From positions 62,001-126,000 of the forward strand of contig AP024674.1 in assembly GCA_025998755.1 (NCBI GenBank): DNA of 64,000 bases, given 5' to 3'. How positions within the stretch are numbered: position 1 is the first letter of the stretch; each line of letters opens with the position of its first letter. A program made the translations under genes and the position numbers. Positions 52,171 to 60,979 of the stretch are shown here, piece by piece. Source of the DNA: Armatimonadota bacterium (GTDB lineage: Bacteria > Armatimonadota > UBA5829 > DSUL01). The notes beneath the pieces were generated by a model that saw only the letters and a program-made list of their open reading frames with translations, had not been told where the DNA came from and ran no database searches.

Positions 52171-52945
52171 CTCCCGGCCAGTTGCTGATACGCAGGAGCG
52201 CAAGGCTCACATTGTGGAGGTCTTCTCCAGCATCCAGGGAGAGGGCCCGCACGTTGGGCGCAGGCACATCTTCCTGCGTTTTTTCGCCTGCAACATCCGC
52301 TGCGCCTACTGCGACACTCCGGAGTCGCTCAGCGGCCGGCCTCCGGCCAGGCTGGAGCAGACGCCCGGGGAAGGCGATTTCCAGCAGCGCGGTAATCCTT
52401 TGTCCCTGGACGAAGTGGCGGCTGCGGTGCTCCGGTTGGCACGCAGTCCGCACGACGCTGTCAGCCTGACCGGCGGCGAGCCGCTTCTGCAAGATGGCTT
52501 TCTCCGTTTGCTCATTCCGCGCCTGCGCGCAGCGGGTTTGCGGATCTATCTGGAAACCAACGGATCCCTCCCCGCCAGGCTTGCGCAGGTGATCTCTCTC
52601 GTGGACACCGTGGCGATGGACCTGAAGCTGCCCCAGACGCTGCAGGACGGGAGGGACTGGTCTGCGGAACACAGGGACTTTTTGAGGATTGCCTTGGCCA
52701 AAGAAGTGTTCTGCAAAATGGTGCTGCCGCCCTCACCCGACCTGACGCAGGTACGGCGGATGGCGGAGGTGGTGGCATCGGTCTCGCGGGATGTGCCCTT
52801 CATCATCCAACCGGTCACACCCTTCGGGAGCGTCCTGGAGCCTCCGTCGGCCGGCGATATCCTCGGCGCATACGAGGCTGCCCGCGCTGTCCTGCCGGAC
52901 GTCCGGGTCATTCCTCAGACCCACAGGATGACAAACCTGCGATGA
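52142..52945 (+). CDS. queE: 7-carboxy-7-deazaguanine synthase
   Basis: A 267-residue radical SAM enzyme converting carboxytetrahydropterin to CDG. The cluster motif is [13 protein letters not shown] (C-x3-C-x2-C), preceded by [36 protein letters not shown] and [10 protein letters not shown] follow. ATG 52142 follows GGGAGACGGAGAAGT and overlaps queD by 29 bases. The last four bases overlap queC. Confidence 0.93.
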   Translation: MELSTLPVNDSRPVADTQERKAHIVEVFSSIQGEGPHVGRRHIFLRFFACNIRCAYCDTPESLSGRPPARLEQTPGEGDFQQRGNPLSLDEVAAAVLRLARSPHDAVSLTGGEPLLQDGFLRLLIPRLRAAGLRIYLETNGSLPARLAQVISLVDTVAMDLKLPQTLQDGRDWSAEHRDFLRIALAKEVFCKMVLPPSPDLTQVRRMAEVVASVSRDVPFIIQPVTPFGSVLEPPSAGDILGAYEAARAVLPDVRVIPQTHRMTNLR

Positions 52946-53637
52946 GCGCCGAGGGTAGCTCCCGCCCGCCGGCGGTCTGTCTTTTGTCGGGCGGTCTGGA
53001 CAGCGCCACCGCCGCCGCAATCGCCCAGAGCCGGGGATTCGAGATCTATGCGCTCTCGTTCGACTACGGTCAGCGTCATCGCAGGGAACTGGACGCCGCC
53101 AGGGCCGTCGCCGGATCCCTGGGTGCTGCGCAGCACCTGGTGCTTGGCTTTGACCTCCGCCTCTGGGGAGGCAGCGCTCTCACATCAGGCATGGACGTCC
53201 CGGCAGGACGCAGCCCGGAAGATATGGCCAGGGATATTCCCGTCACCTACGTTCCCGCGCGGAATATCATTTTCCTCAGCTTTGCTCTGGCCTGGGCCGA
53301 GACACTTGATGCCCGGCATATCTTCATCGGGGCGAACCAGCTGGATTATTCGGGTTATCCGGACTGCCGGGAGGAATTCCTGCGCGCTTTCGAGCACATG
53401 GCCGCTCTCGGAACCAGGGCGGGAGTGGACGGCAGGCCGGTGAAGATAGAAGCTCCTCTAGTGCACATGACGAAGGCGGACATCATCCGCGAGGGGACTC
53501 GCCTGGGAGTAGACTTCAGCCTGACGTGGAGCTGCTATCTCGGCGGGGCGCGTCCCTGTCAGCAGTGCGACAGTTGCATTCTGAGGGCAAAGGGCTTTCA
53601 GGAGGCCGGAATGACGGATCCGCTGCTTGCAGGCTGA
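52942..53637 (+). CDS. queC: 7-cyano-7-deazaguanine synthase
   Basis: A 231-residue ATP-dependent enzyme making preQ0 from CDG and ammonia. The PP-loop is [13 protein letters not shown], with [14 protein letters not shown] and [13 protein letters not shown] further on, and the C-terminal zinc site is in [20 protein letters not shown] overlaps the queE stop (ATGA). It completes the operon; queF or tgt are not in the window. Confidence 0.95.
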   Translation: MSAEGSSRPPAVCLLSGGLDSATAAAIAQSRGFEIYALSFDYGQRHRRELDAARAVAGSLGAAQHLVLGFDLRLWGGSALTSGMDVPAGRSPEDMARDIPVTYVPARNIIFLSFALAWAETLDARHIFIGANQLDYSGYPDCREEFLRAFEHMAALGTRAGVDGRPVKIEAPLVHMTKADIIREGTRLGVDFSLTWSCYLGGARPCQQCDSCILRAKGFQEAGMTDPLLAG

Positions 53638-53649
53638 ACTCTGCTCCTG

Positions 53650-54840
53650 TTACAGTAGCTGGTTTCGCTTGATGATGAAGCTCTTTTCCAGCATCCGGAC
53701 ACCGTTGCGCACCACCAGATACTTCTGATCCGCAAGACCCTCGCCCTTGTTCCCGATGACATCCTGCACAAAGTCCGGGGCGGTCAGCGGATTGAAGGTG
53801 AAGGTCATCACGTATTCCTCGGACTTCAGAGGGTAGATGGTGACGTCCCGCTCAATGTCAATGGTCCGGCTGAAGCGGCCGTCCTTCACATAAAGATCAT
53901 CAATGAGGATGGTCTGATTGGTGTCTATGTCCCAGGAGAACTTCTGGAACTCCTGCTCCCTGAAATTCTTGTCCCGGAGCACCAGACGCACCCGCGCACC
54001 TGTCGGAAGGTCCAGAGTCCCGTAGACACGGAACTTTCTCGGTCCCAGAAACTGCCACCGGGCCTCGAAGTTGGCGTCTTTGGTTGGCCTCAGGCGCGAC
54101 CGTTGCTCTTTCTCACGCAGCAACTGGTTCAGGTTGTTTCGCGCTACGTCCACCATTACCTGTTCCCCTGGATCACCGGACTCCCGGACGTAACGCTCAT
54201 TGTCCTTGATGTTCTGGCGCCACTGCTCTATGGCCCGTTCTATCTGGCCGTCCTTTCGGTACGCGTGGGCCAGGGTGTGCCCGACGAACTGGGGCCGCAT
54301 CCGCTTTTTCCCTGTGGATGGATCAACCGCTGGCCGTTTGTTTGCCTCCGTGAACAGCTCGATGGCTCTCTTGAAATCCAGAACCTTGTGGAAGTTCATC
54401 CAGCCCTGAGCGAAGTACAGGTCGTAGATGTCCGGATTGTTAGCGATCCCCTCTCGGTAGAGCGCCTGGGCGGGCGGGATGTAGCGCCGGTCGGAGCGCT
54501 CCTGCGAGTCCGTGAAGTTGTAAGACAGGTGCCAGGCTCCCGTGTCGTAGACGTCAATCTGGTGCGGGTCCAGCCAGGTGACGATCCGCACGATGGGGAT
54601 GACCGCCGCATAGTTGCCGCTGTGGAAGAATTCGTCCGCCCGCACCCACAGCAGACCTGCCACCACCTCTTTCAGGCCGATCAGTGTGGCCGCCACGAAC
54701 TGCGTGCCGATCTCGATGTTGGTGACCTTGCCGGGCTGGTATCGCTTGCGCATCGGGTCCATCTGCACCTGGAGCCAGACCACCAGCGCGAACAGCGGCA
54801 CCAGCAGGGCTAGCAAGGAGCGGCGGGCTGTGGCGGACAC
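53650..54840 (-). CDS. Membrane-anchored TPR-like protein of an ABC export operon
   Basis: A 396-residue protein with one N-terminal transmembrane helix (LLALLVPLFALVVWLQV), a helical repeat region of tetratricopeptide style at about 75-235 (GNYAAVIPIVRIVTW, DLYFAQGWMNFHKVLDFKRAIELF), and a C-terminal beta-rich domain. AAGGAGGTCTGACAAACC precedes its GTG start. It follows the ABC-2 permease by 6 bases, so it probably belongs to the exporter. I do not recognise a precise family. Confidence 0.7.
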   Translation of the reverse strand: MSATARRSLLALLVPLFALVVWLQVQMDPMRKRYQPGKVTNIEIGTQFVAATLIGLKEVVAGLLWVRADEFFHSGNYAAVIPIVRIVTWLDPHQIDVYDTGAWHLSYNFTDSQERSDRRYIPPAQALYREGIANNPDIYDLYFAQGWMNFHKVLDFKRAIELFTEANKRPAVDPSTGKKRMRPQFVGHTLAHAYRKDGQIERAIEQWRQNIKDNERYVRESGDPGEQVMVDVARNNLNQLLREKEQRSRLRPTKDANFEARWQFLGPRKFRVYGTLDLPTGARVRLVLRDKNFREQEFQKFSWDIDTNQTILIDDLYVKDGRFSRTIDIERDVTIYPLKSEEYVMTFTFNPLTAPDFVQDVIGNKGEGLADQKYLVVRNGVRMLEKSFIIKRNQLL

Positions 54841-54846
54841 GGTTTG

Positions 54847-55686
54847 TCAGACCTCCTTGCGCTCGAACACCAGCACGCCCACCACGAGCAGGATGATGGT
54901 ATACGCCAGCCCGTAGAAGACCGCCTTCCACATATACAGCGGAAGGTCCGCCGCGGGCACTTCGGGATGGATGATGGGGTTCTGCACGTCGTAGTTCCCG
55001 AAGTTCGGCACCAGATAGTGGACCGCCGCATACAACCACCGCAGGACGATGGGTGTGTTCGGGCTCTTGGACATCGCCTCTGTCACGCTGGAGATACTTC
55101 CCGCGATGAACACCGCCGAACTGAGGAAGAAGTTCACCGTGACGGTGGCGAAGGTGGAGAAACAGACCGCGACGGCAAGCAGGAGCAGCAGCTTCATATA
55201 GACCATGGCGATGCCGCCGATCAGCCCTGGCACCTCGCCGGACCAGACCCAGGAGGTCCAGAATGCGCCGAAATCGAGGCTCGCAAGGCTCTCCAGCGCG
55301 CGTGTGTTGACTTTCAGCAGGAACACCAACAGGAAGGCGGCCCCCATCAAGGCGACGTTCACGGCCAGGGTGATCGCCCCGCCCAGGAAGCGCCCCAGGA
55401 CATACTCATAGCGCTTCACTGGCTTGGAAAGGATGGTGTAGATGGTGCGCTGCTCGATATCGGCCGGGATGAGCGAGATGCCCATGATGATGGCGATGAA
55501 CAACCCCCAGAATTGCACCATCCCCAGCCCGAAGCTCTTCAGGATGACCACCTGCTGGCGGAACTCCAGAAACGTGAACGTCAGAGAGATCAGAACGGAG
55601 CCCAGGGCCAGAATCAGGAAGACGTTCAGGATCTTCTTGCGGATGGCCTCTCCAAAGGTGTTCCTGGCGATTACCCACGCTGTCAA
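54847..55686 (-). CDS. ABC-2 type transporter permease
   Basis: A 279-residue permease with six hydrophobic helices, including VFLILALGSVLISLTFTFL, ILKSFGLGMVQFWGLFIAI and YTIILLVVGVLVF. The conserved IEQRTIYTILSKPVKRYEYVLGRFLG lies after the first helices, as in ABC-2 exporters. The TTG at 55686 overlaps the ATPase stop codon (TTGA). The cargo is unknown. Confidence 0.85.
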   Translation of the reverse strand: MTAWVIARNTFGEAIRKKILNVFLILALGSVLISLTFTFLEFRQQVVILKSFGLGMVQFWGLFIAIIMGISLIPADIEQRTIYTILSKPVKRYEYVLGRFLGGAITLAVNVALMGAAFLLVFLLKVNTRALESLASLDFGAFWTSWVWSGEVPGLIGGIAMVYMKLLLLLAVAVCFSTFATVTVNFFLSSAVFIAGSISSVTEAMSKSPNTPIVLRWLYAAVHYLVPNFGNYDVQNPIIHPEVPAADLPLYMWKAVFYGLAYTIILLVVGVLVFERKEV

Positions 55687-56609
55687 GAGACTGTGCCCTC
55701 CCTGACGGTTTCGATGAAGATGTCTTCCAGCGTCCTCTTCCCGGGGATGACGGCGGTTATCTCGCCCCCCGTCTGCATGATCATCTGGACGGTCTCGTTC
55801 ACGAAGCTCTGCTCCACCCGGACCCGGATGGCCCCGTCCACCGTGAATGCGTCGGAGGAGTGCGCCTTGATCTTCTCAAAAATGTCGTCCCGCACCCTCT
55901 CCGCCCGGATCTCCACGCTCTTGCCGGCGAGCATCTCCTTCAGAGAGCCCACCCGCATCAGCTTGCCTCGGTCCAGGATGGAGACCCTGTCGCAGACCAT
56001 CTCGACGTCCGAGAGCTGGTGGCTGCTGAGGAAGACGGTGCGTCCTTCGTCGCGCAGGCGAAGGATCATATCCCGGATGTCCAGATGAGCGATCGGGTCC
56101 AGGCCCGATGTCGGCTCGTCCAGGAAGAGCAGGTCGGGGTCGTTGATGAGCGCCTGCGCCAGCCCAATGCGCTGCAGCATCCCCTTGGAGTAGTGCCGGA
56201 GCCTTTTGTGCTTGTTGTCCGACAGCCCCACGAGATCCAGCAGCTCATCCACCTTTTTCTTGCGCTCCGCCGCGGGGATGCCGAACAGTGTCGCATAGAA
56301 GTCCAGCACCTCGTATCCGCTCAGATGCTCATAGAAGTAGGGGCTTTCCGGCAGATAGCTGATCTTGCGCTTGACCTCAATGTCTCCCGGAGGATACCCC
56401 AGGATGCTTGCGGTGCCCGACGTTGGGAAGATCAGGCCGAGCAGCATCTTAATGGTGGTCGTCTTGCCGGCCCCGTTGGGGCCCAGGAATCCGAAGATCT
56501 CTCCCCGGTGGATATCCAGGGTCAGATGGTCCACGGCGATGACATCCTCGCCGGTCAGGACGCTGTGGAAGGACTTCGTCAGATCACGGATCTCGATTGC
56601 GTTTTCCAT
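55683..56609 (-). CDS. ABC transporter ATP-binding protein (ABC-2 export type)
   Basis: A 308-residue ATPase with Walker A GPNGAGKTTTIKML, Q-loop YLPESPYFYE, signature RHYSKGMLQRIGLAQAL, Walker B LLFLDEPTSGLDP and H-loop SSHQLSD. The C-terminal about 80 residues (ERVRDDIFEKIKAH, VEQSFVNETVQMIMQTGG) are the regulatory domain of this subgroup. It heads the operon ATPase-permease-TPR protein. The ribosome binding site is weak. Confidence 0.93.
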   Translation of the reverse strand: MENAIEIRDLTKSFHSVLTGEDVIAVDHLTLDIHRGEIFGFLGPNGAGKTTTIKMLLGLIFPTSGTASILGYPPGDIEVKRKISYLPESPYFYEHLSGYEVLDFYATLFGIPAAERKKKVDELLDLVGLSDNKHKRLRHYSKGMLQRIGLAQALINDPDLLFLDEPTSGLDPIAHLDIRDMILRLRDEGRTVFLSSHQLSDVEMVCDRVSILDRGKLMRVGSLKEMLAGKSVEIRAERVRDDIFEKIKAHSSDAFTVDGAIRVRVEQSFVNETVQMIMQTGGEITAVIPGKRTLEDIFIETVREGTVS

Positions 56610-56804
56610 TCAGGAGATAACAGCCCTCTCTGAGGTCGTCCGCCCCGGCGCATTGCCAGGGGGCGGATCGCCGGTCTCGCCCTGTCAGTCTATACGGTCT
56701 GAAAAGGCGTTCCCGCTCCCGTTTTTTTGCCGCCTGTTCCGCCGCTCCTTGCCGGAACAGCAGTATAGAACCGTTCGAGAATGCCTGTCAAACCTGAGGG
56801 CATG

Positions 56805-57281
56805 CTACAGGGTGAACTCGCAGACGAAGGTGATCAACGCGTCCGGGTCCGCTTCCGCCTTCGAGACGTATGTGTCCGCGCACCCGTACTGCGGGCGAAT
56901 CCTTCTCGTTTTCAGGAAGTGGACAATGGCGCTCGGGAAAACCACGTCTGGAACGTCGCCCGCGCGTTCACACATCTCCGTCTGGCCATTCAAGCAGTCG
57001 CGCGTCCGCATACCCGGTCTCATCTACCTATCGGCGTCATGGAACGCCACCACTCGCCTGCTGCCGTGCGTCAGCAGACCAAACCCCACCGGATGCCCGG
57101 AGCAGACAGGCATTATATCTCCGCGCTCCTGTGCACACGCCTGGCGGCAGAGCAGGGCAAACATCGCCACCGACGCTGGCGCGAGCAGCCTGAACATCGG
57201 ATTCTCCATCTGCGGCACGCTTTCGGCCCTCTTCAGCACGGGGCGAGGAGTCGGGTCCATCGGCCCCGTGTATGCGAGCAC
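56805..57281 (-). pseudogene. Decayed secreted BNR-repeat-like gene
   Basis: One frame, broken by an in-frame TAG at 57024-57026. The 5' part has a signal-peptide-like MFRLLAPASVAMFALLCRQACA followed by DIMPVCSGHPVGFGLLTHG and VVAFHDADR, recalling the start of BNR-repeat proteins; the 3' part (MRPGMRTRDCLNGQTEM, VPDVVFPSAIVHFLKT) continues in the same frame. It is far too short for a complete propeller. The flanking 56610-56804 and 57282-57480 have no gene. Function is not recoverable. Confidence 0.4.
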
Positions 57282-57480
57282 CGGCAGCCTCCCAACCCGG
57301 CTTCCTGCCCGGACACTTAGCCAAGCTTCACTGTACTGCCTGCCCTTTCACAGAGAGACCCGGAAAAGCGAATCCTCCGGCATTGCGGGGGAGGGGGAGT
57401 TTGCTCACAGCGCCATTCTGGATCACGACGGTGTTGCGGTGTAGCGGCTAGATGTTTGCTGTTTGGTCCCAGGCTAGGCT

Positions 57481-57576
57481 GGTCGAGCAGCGCGCCGCAC
57501 GCGTGCGTATCGAGAGCGCGCGCCGTCACGGGGGCGAGTCGTCCGGCTTTGCCGGACTGCGCAACCGCCGCAGGGC
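57481..57576 (+). repeat. REP/BIME-like element, copy 5
   Basis: GGTCGAGCAGCGCGCCGC, then CGTGCGTATCGAGAGC, a spacer, and GGCGAGTCGTCCGGC, TTT, GCCGGACTGCGCAACC ending GCCGCAGGG. It is the most divergent full copy at the edges but keeps both palindromes. It sits in the large gap upstream of the transporter gene. Confidence 0.72.
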
Positions 57577-57692
57577 GAGTTTGGCAAACTGCGGTTGCTG
57601 GAACTTCTTGGCTGGTATTGCCGGGGCGCCCGCAAGCCTTGGTTCCCCTTGACAGCATTCCCTGCTCCGAGGCGGAGCAGACGCTGAGGAGA

Positions 57693-57722
57693 TTCGTGCA
57701 AAATACCACAAAGTATGATAAT
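57693..57722 (+). promoter_or_regulatory. Possible promoter of the 57812 transporter gene
   Basis: TTCGTG (57693-57698), an 18-base AT-rich spacer and GATAAT (57717-57722). It is the only AT-rich patch in this gap and lies 90 bases before the ATG. Confidence 0.4.
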
Positions 57723-57811
57723 ATCGCTGCGGGTCCCGTGCGGACAGGGTATCATTGTGCAGGGCTGAGCCGGCAGGCGGTCCATCACACGGACGGGGAA
57801 CCATCGCGTAA

Positions 57812-59482
57812 ATGGATTTCATCATACAGCTTTTCACGGAAGACACGGTCGCTCACACCGTTCTCATTCTGGGCCTGGTGGCGGCGCTGGGGTTGCTGGT
57901 GGGCAGCATCCGCGTCTTCGGGATCAATCTGGGCATCGCCGGGGTGCTGTTCGCCGGGCTGGCGTTCGGGCATTTCGGCCTGGGCATCAACGAGCACGTG
58001 CTGGAGTTCGCGAAGGAGTTCGGCCTAATCCTGTTCGTCTACACCATCGGAGTGCAGGTGGGGCCGGGGTTCACGGATTCCCTAAGGCGCCAAGGGCTTC
58101 CGTTGAACATCATGGCGGCCAGCGTGGTGCTCCTCGGTGTGGTGATGACCCTTGTGGTCAGCCATTTCGGCAGAATAGACATCAAGGCTGCCGTGGGACT
58201 GTATTCCGGTGCCGTGACCAATACGCCCAGCTTGGGCGCGGCCCAGCAGGCGCTCAAGGACATCCCCGGCCTCCCGGACGAGGCCGCCAAGCTGCCCGGT
58301 CTCGGTTATGCCATCGCGTATCCGTTCGGCATCATCGGCATCATCCTGACGATGCTGCTGGTGCGCGCGCTGTTCCGGGTCAACATCGCTCAAGAGGGCG
58401 AGCAGATTGCACGCATTCAACGCCCTGCCGTACCGCCGCCATCGAACGCCAATCTCCAGGTGACGAACCCGAACCTGGATGGGCTGCGCATTCGTGATAT
58501 CCCGGGGCTTGCGGAATCGGGTGTGGTGATCTCGCGTATCCTGCACGAAGGGAAACTGGAGGTGGCCCATCCCGAGACGGTGATGCGGCTGGGAGATGTG
58601 CTGCACGCGGTGGGTCCGGAAAAGAAGCTGAGGCAACTGCAGTTGATCGTGGGATCCGAAAGTGATGTGGACCTCAAGGAGATGCCCAGTTCCCTCATCA
58701 TCCGGCGTCTGGTGGTCACGCGTCGTGCAGTACTGGGCAAAACGCTGGAGGAGCTGGACTTGGTTGGCCGCTTCGGGGTCACGGTGACGCGGGTCAGCCG
58801 CGCCGAGATCGAGTTCACTCCCACCCGCGACTACCGGCTGCAGTTCGGAGACACATTGCTCGCCGTCGGAGAGGAAGATGGCATCAACAGGGCGGCGGCA
58901 GAGGTGGGGAACTCGGCCAGGCGGTTGAACCATCCGGAGATCGTCCCCATCTTCGTCGGAATTGTGCTGGGCGTCATCGTCGGAAGCTGGCCGGTGGAGG
59001 TTCCCGGAATGCCCGCGCCCGTCAAGCTTGGGTTGGCGGGAGGCCCGCTGGTGGTGGCCATTCTACTCAGTCGGCTGGGCAGGGTGGGACCGCTGGTGTG
59101 GTATATGCCCATCAGCGCCAACTTCATCCTCCGGGAGGTGGGGATCGTGCTGTTCCTGGCGTGCGTGGGGTTGCGGGCCGGGGATCAGTTCGTGGCCACA
59201 CTCGTCAACGGCGACGGTCTACAATGGATGGCCTGGGCCACTCTCATCACCCTAGTGCCTCTTCTGGTGGTGGCGCTGGTGGCCCGCGCCATTTATCGGG
59301 TCAATTATCTCTCGCTTTGCGGGTTGCTGGCGGGCAGCATGACCGACCCGCCAGCCCTCGCCTTCGCCACGAACATCACCGGCTCCGACGCCCCGAACGT
59401 GTCCTACGCCACGGTGTATCCTCTGGTGATGCTGCTGCGCGTCCTCAGCGCCCAGGCCATTGTTCTGCTACTGGTGCGCTGA
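57812..59482 (+). CDS. AspT/YidE-family transporter with RCK_C domains
   Basis: A 556-residue membrane protein of the duplicated AspT/YidE/YbjL type. The N-terminal membrane half has LGLLVGSIRVFGINLGIAGVLF and LFVYTIGVQVGPGF; two TrkA-C-type regulatory domains lie in the middle (about 205-370, VVISRILHEGKLEVAHPETVM and VTRRAVLGKTLEELDLVG); and the membrane half repeats (FVGIVLGVIVGSWPV, SLCGLLAGSMTDPPAL). The family includes aspartate:alanine antiporters, but the substrate here is unknown. CGGACGGGGAACC lies upstream of the ATG. Confidence 0.9.
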   Translation: MDFIIQLFTEDTVAHTVLILGLVAALGLLVGSIRVFGINLGIAGVLFAGLAFGHFGLGINEHVLEFAKEFGLILFVYTIGVQVGPGFTDSLRRQGLPLNIMAASVVLLGVVMTLVVSHFGRIDIKAAVGLYSGAVTNTPSLGAAQQALKDIPGLPDEAAKLPGLGYAIAYPFGIIGIILTMLLVRALFRVNIAQEGEQIARIQRPAVPPPSNANLQVTNPNLDGLRIRDIPGLAESGVVISRILHEGKLEVAHPETVMRLGDVLHAVGPEKKLRQLQLIVGSESDVDLKEMPSSLIIRRLVVTRRAVLGKTLEELDLVGRFGVTVTRVSRAEIEFTPTRDYRLQFGDTLLAVGEEDGINRAAAEVGNSARRLNHPEIVPIFVGIVLGVIVGSWPVEVPGMPAPVKLGLAGGPLVVAILLSRLGRVGPLVWYMPISANFILREVGIVLFLACVGLRAGDQFVATLVNGDGLQWMAWATLITLVPLLVVALVARAIYRVNYLSLCGLLAGSMTDPPALAFATNITGSDAPNVSYATVYPLVMLLRVLSAQAIVLLLVR

Positions 59483-59497
59483 AAGGTTCGCCGCCGC

Positions 59498-60664
59498 CTA
59501 GAACGCGGTCTGCAGCTGCATGAGCACGGCGTCGTTCCGTATTTCGCGTCCCTGTTCGTCGTTTTTCTCGTAGTTGATCTGGAAGCGCGTTGCCCCGTCG
59601 GAAGAGATTGCGTGCGTCCAGCCCAAAGTCCAGCACGCGGTGGCATCGGAAGGGGTGGAACGGTCCGTGTCAAGGTAGCTGTACCGCAGCGCAGCCGAGG
59701 AGCCGCGCCCGATGTCCGTCACGGCCGTGGCGTACCATCCCAGTTTCCTGCGCGCGCCGTCCCATCCCTGGATGTATTCGCCCTGCAGCTTCCAGCGGTC
59801 GGCCTGATAGATCAACTCCAGTCCCGTGCGGTCGTGTCGGTTGCGCGTGGCGCCTGCCGCGCCATCGTAAATGGCTGCTCCAAGGTGGAGGGGCTTGACG
59901 GGTTTCCACGTTAGCCTGGCCGCTATGTCCTTGCGGTCATTGTCATCGCCGGTGTTGATGCCCGCGCCGTTGAAGATGCCCAGCCAGTATTCTACTTCGG
60001 CGCCCTTCGATGCCCCGCTGACCATTACGCCGGCGTCCCTTCCCTGGGCTCCCAAATCGCGTCCCGGGACAAGCGACTCGGTGACCGGGCTGCGGTTGAT
60101 CAACTCCAACCGGGTGCTGGACTGAAGGTTCTCCACCCCGAACGGGATCTTGAACTGACCCGCCTGAAGACGAACTCCGGAGGGTAGGCGATACCCAATG
60201 ATGGCGTCCAGCAGCTGGGCCCGTCCCACATTCGCTGTGGATGTGGTGAGTGGAGGTCCCGCCGAGACTCCCGTCACGGCGCGCCGCGACCCCGCGAGAT
60301 CCCATTGAAGTTTCCAGTCTAGCGCCGGCACGGGAGTACCTTCCAGCGAGACCCGCGCCCGGCGGATGTCGCCTCCGTCGTTGAACCCGTCGGCTCCCGA
60401 ATGCTGATAGCGCGCCTGAATGTAGCCGCTGACCTTTACCGGTGTCTTCGCCGTCACCGGCGCGCCTGACTTTGCGGCGGCCGCTGTCTGTTCCTTTCGA
60501 GCCGCGGCGATCTCCGCCCGGAGTTCTTCGGCGTCCTGCGCTGTGATGATCTGCTTCTTCAGCAGATGGTCAATGACGATGTCCACCGGATCCCTGGGAG
60601 CAGCCGCCCGCGCCCCCGTAATCCCCGCCGCCAGTGCCGCGGCTATCAGTAACACTGCTCTCAA
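59498..60664 (-). CDS. Outer-membrane porin, phosphate-selective O/P type
   Basis: A 388-residue porin. The TTG at 60664 follows CCAGGAGGAGGCCAGAA and starts the signal peptide (RAVLLIAAALAAGITGARA). An SLH-like/coiled segment (PVDIVIDHLLKKQIITAQDAEELRAEI) precedes the barrel, whose strands include VSGYIQARYQHSG, RRARVSLEGTPV and LQAGQFKIPFGVENLQS, as in the OprO/OprP family. The C-terminal residue is Phe (QLQTAF), the usual Bam signal. It indicates a diderm cell. It converges on the AspT-type gene. Specificity is not readable. Confidence 0.85.
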   Translation of the reverse strand: MRAVLLIAAALAAGITGARAAAPRDPVDIVIDHLLKKQIITAQDAEELRAEIAAARKEQTAAAAKSGAPVTAKTPVKVSGYIQARYQHSGADGFNDGGDIRRARVSLEGTPVPALDWKLQWDLAGSRRAVTGVSAGPPLTTSTANVGRAQLLDAIIGYRLPSGVRLQAGQFKIPFGVENLQSSTRLELINRSPVTESLVPGRDLGAQGRDAGVMVSGASKGAEVEYWLGIFNGAGINTGDDNDRKDIAARLTWKPVKPLHLGAAIYDGAAGATRNRHDRTGLELIYQADRWKLQGEYIQGWDGARRKLGWYATAVTDIGRGSSAALRYSYLDTDRSTPSDATACWTLGWTHAISSDGATRFQINYEKNDEQGREIRNDAVLMQLQTAF

Positions 60665-60828
60665 TTCTGGCCTCCTCCTGGCCTGTGTTGGTATCCGCCG
60701 CGTGGTGCGTCCCGCCGCACGGACCGTTCTGGATATCGGATGGCAGGGATGCTGGTCTGGAGGGGCGGTCGCTGAATGTCGCAGAAATCCGGCGGCAGAT
60801 CGGAACTTGTGGAACATCTAAGTGCCCC

Positions 60829-60857
60829 TTGAATCCTGTTCTGTCGCGTGGTATACT
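60829..60857 (+). promoter_or_regulatory. Promoter of dnaN
   Basis: TTGAAT (60829-60834), a 17-base spacer and TATACT (60852-60857), 123 bases before dnaN. The gap 60665-60979 holds nothing else I can name; no clear DnaA-box cluster is seen. Confidence 0.7.
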
Positions 60858-60979
60858 GCCGCGGCGGACCGGCCGGCCGTAGCTGAAGGTCCCCTGTCCG
60901 GCCGCTTTCTGCGCTCAAATCCCTTCACCGGCGGCCGGTATAGCCGGTCATAACCAGACATCGGAGGCAGTCCCGGGCT

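Noticed and set aside
60665-60979. Replication origin next to dnaN.
   Set aside because: dnaA is not adjacent and no cluster of TTATCCACA-like boxes was seen.
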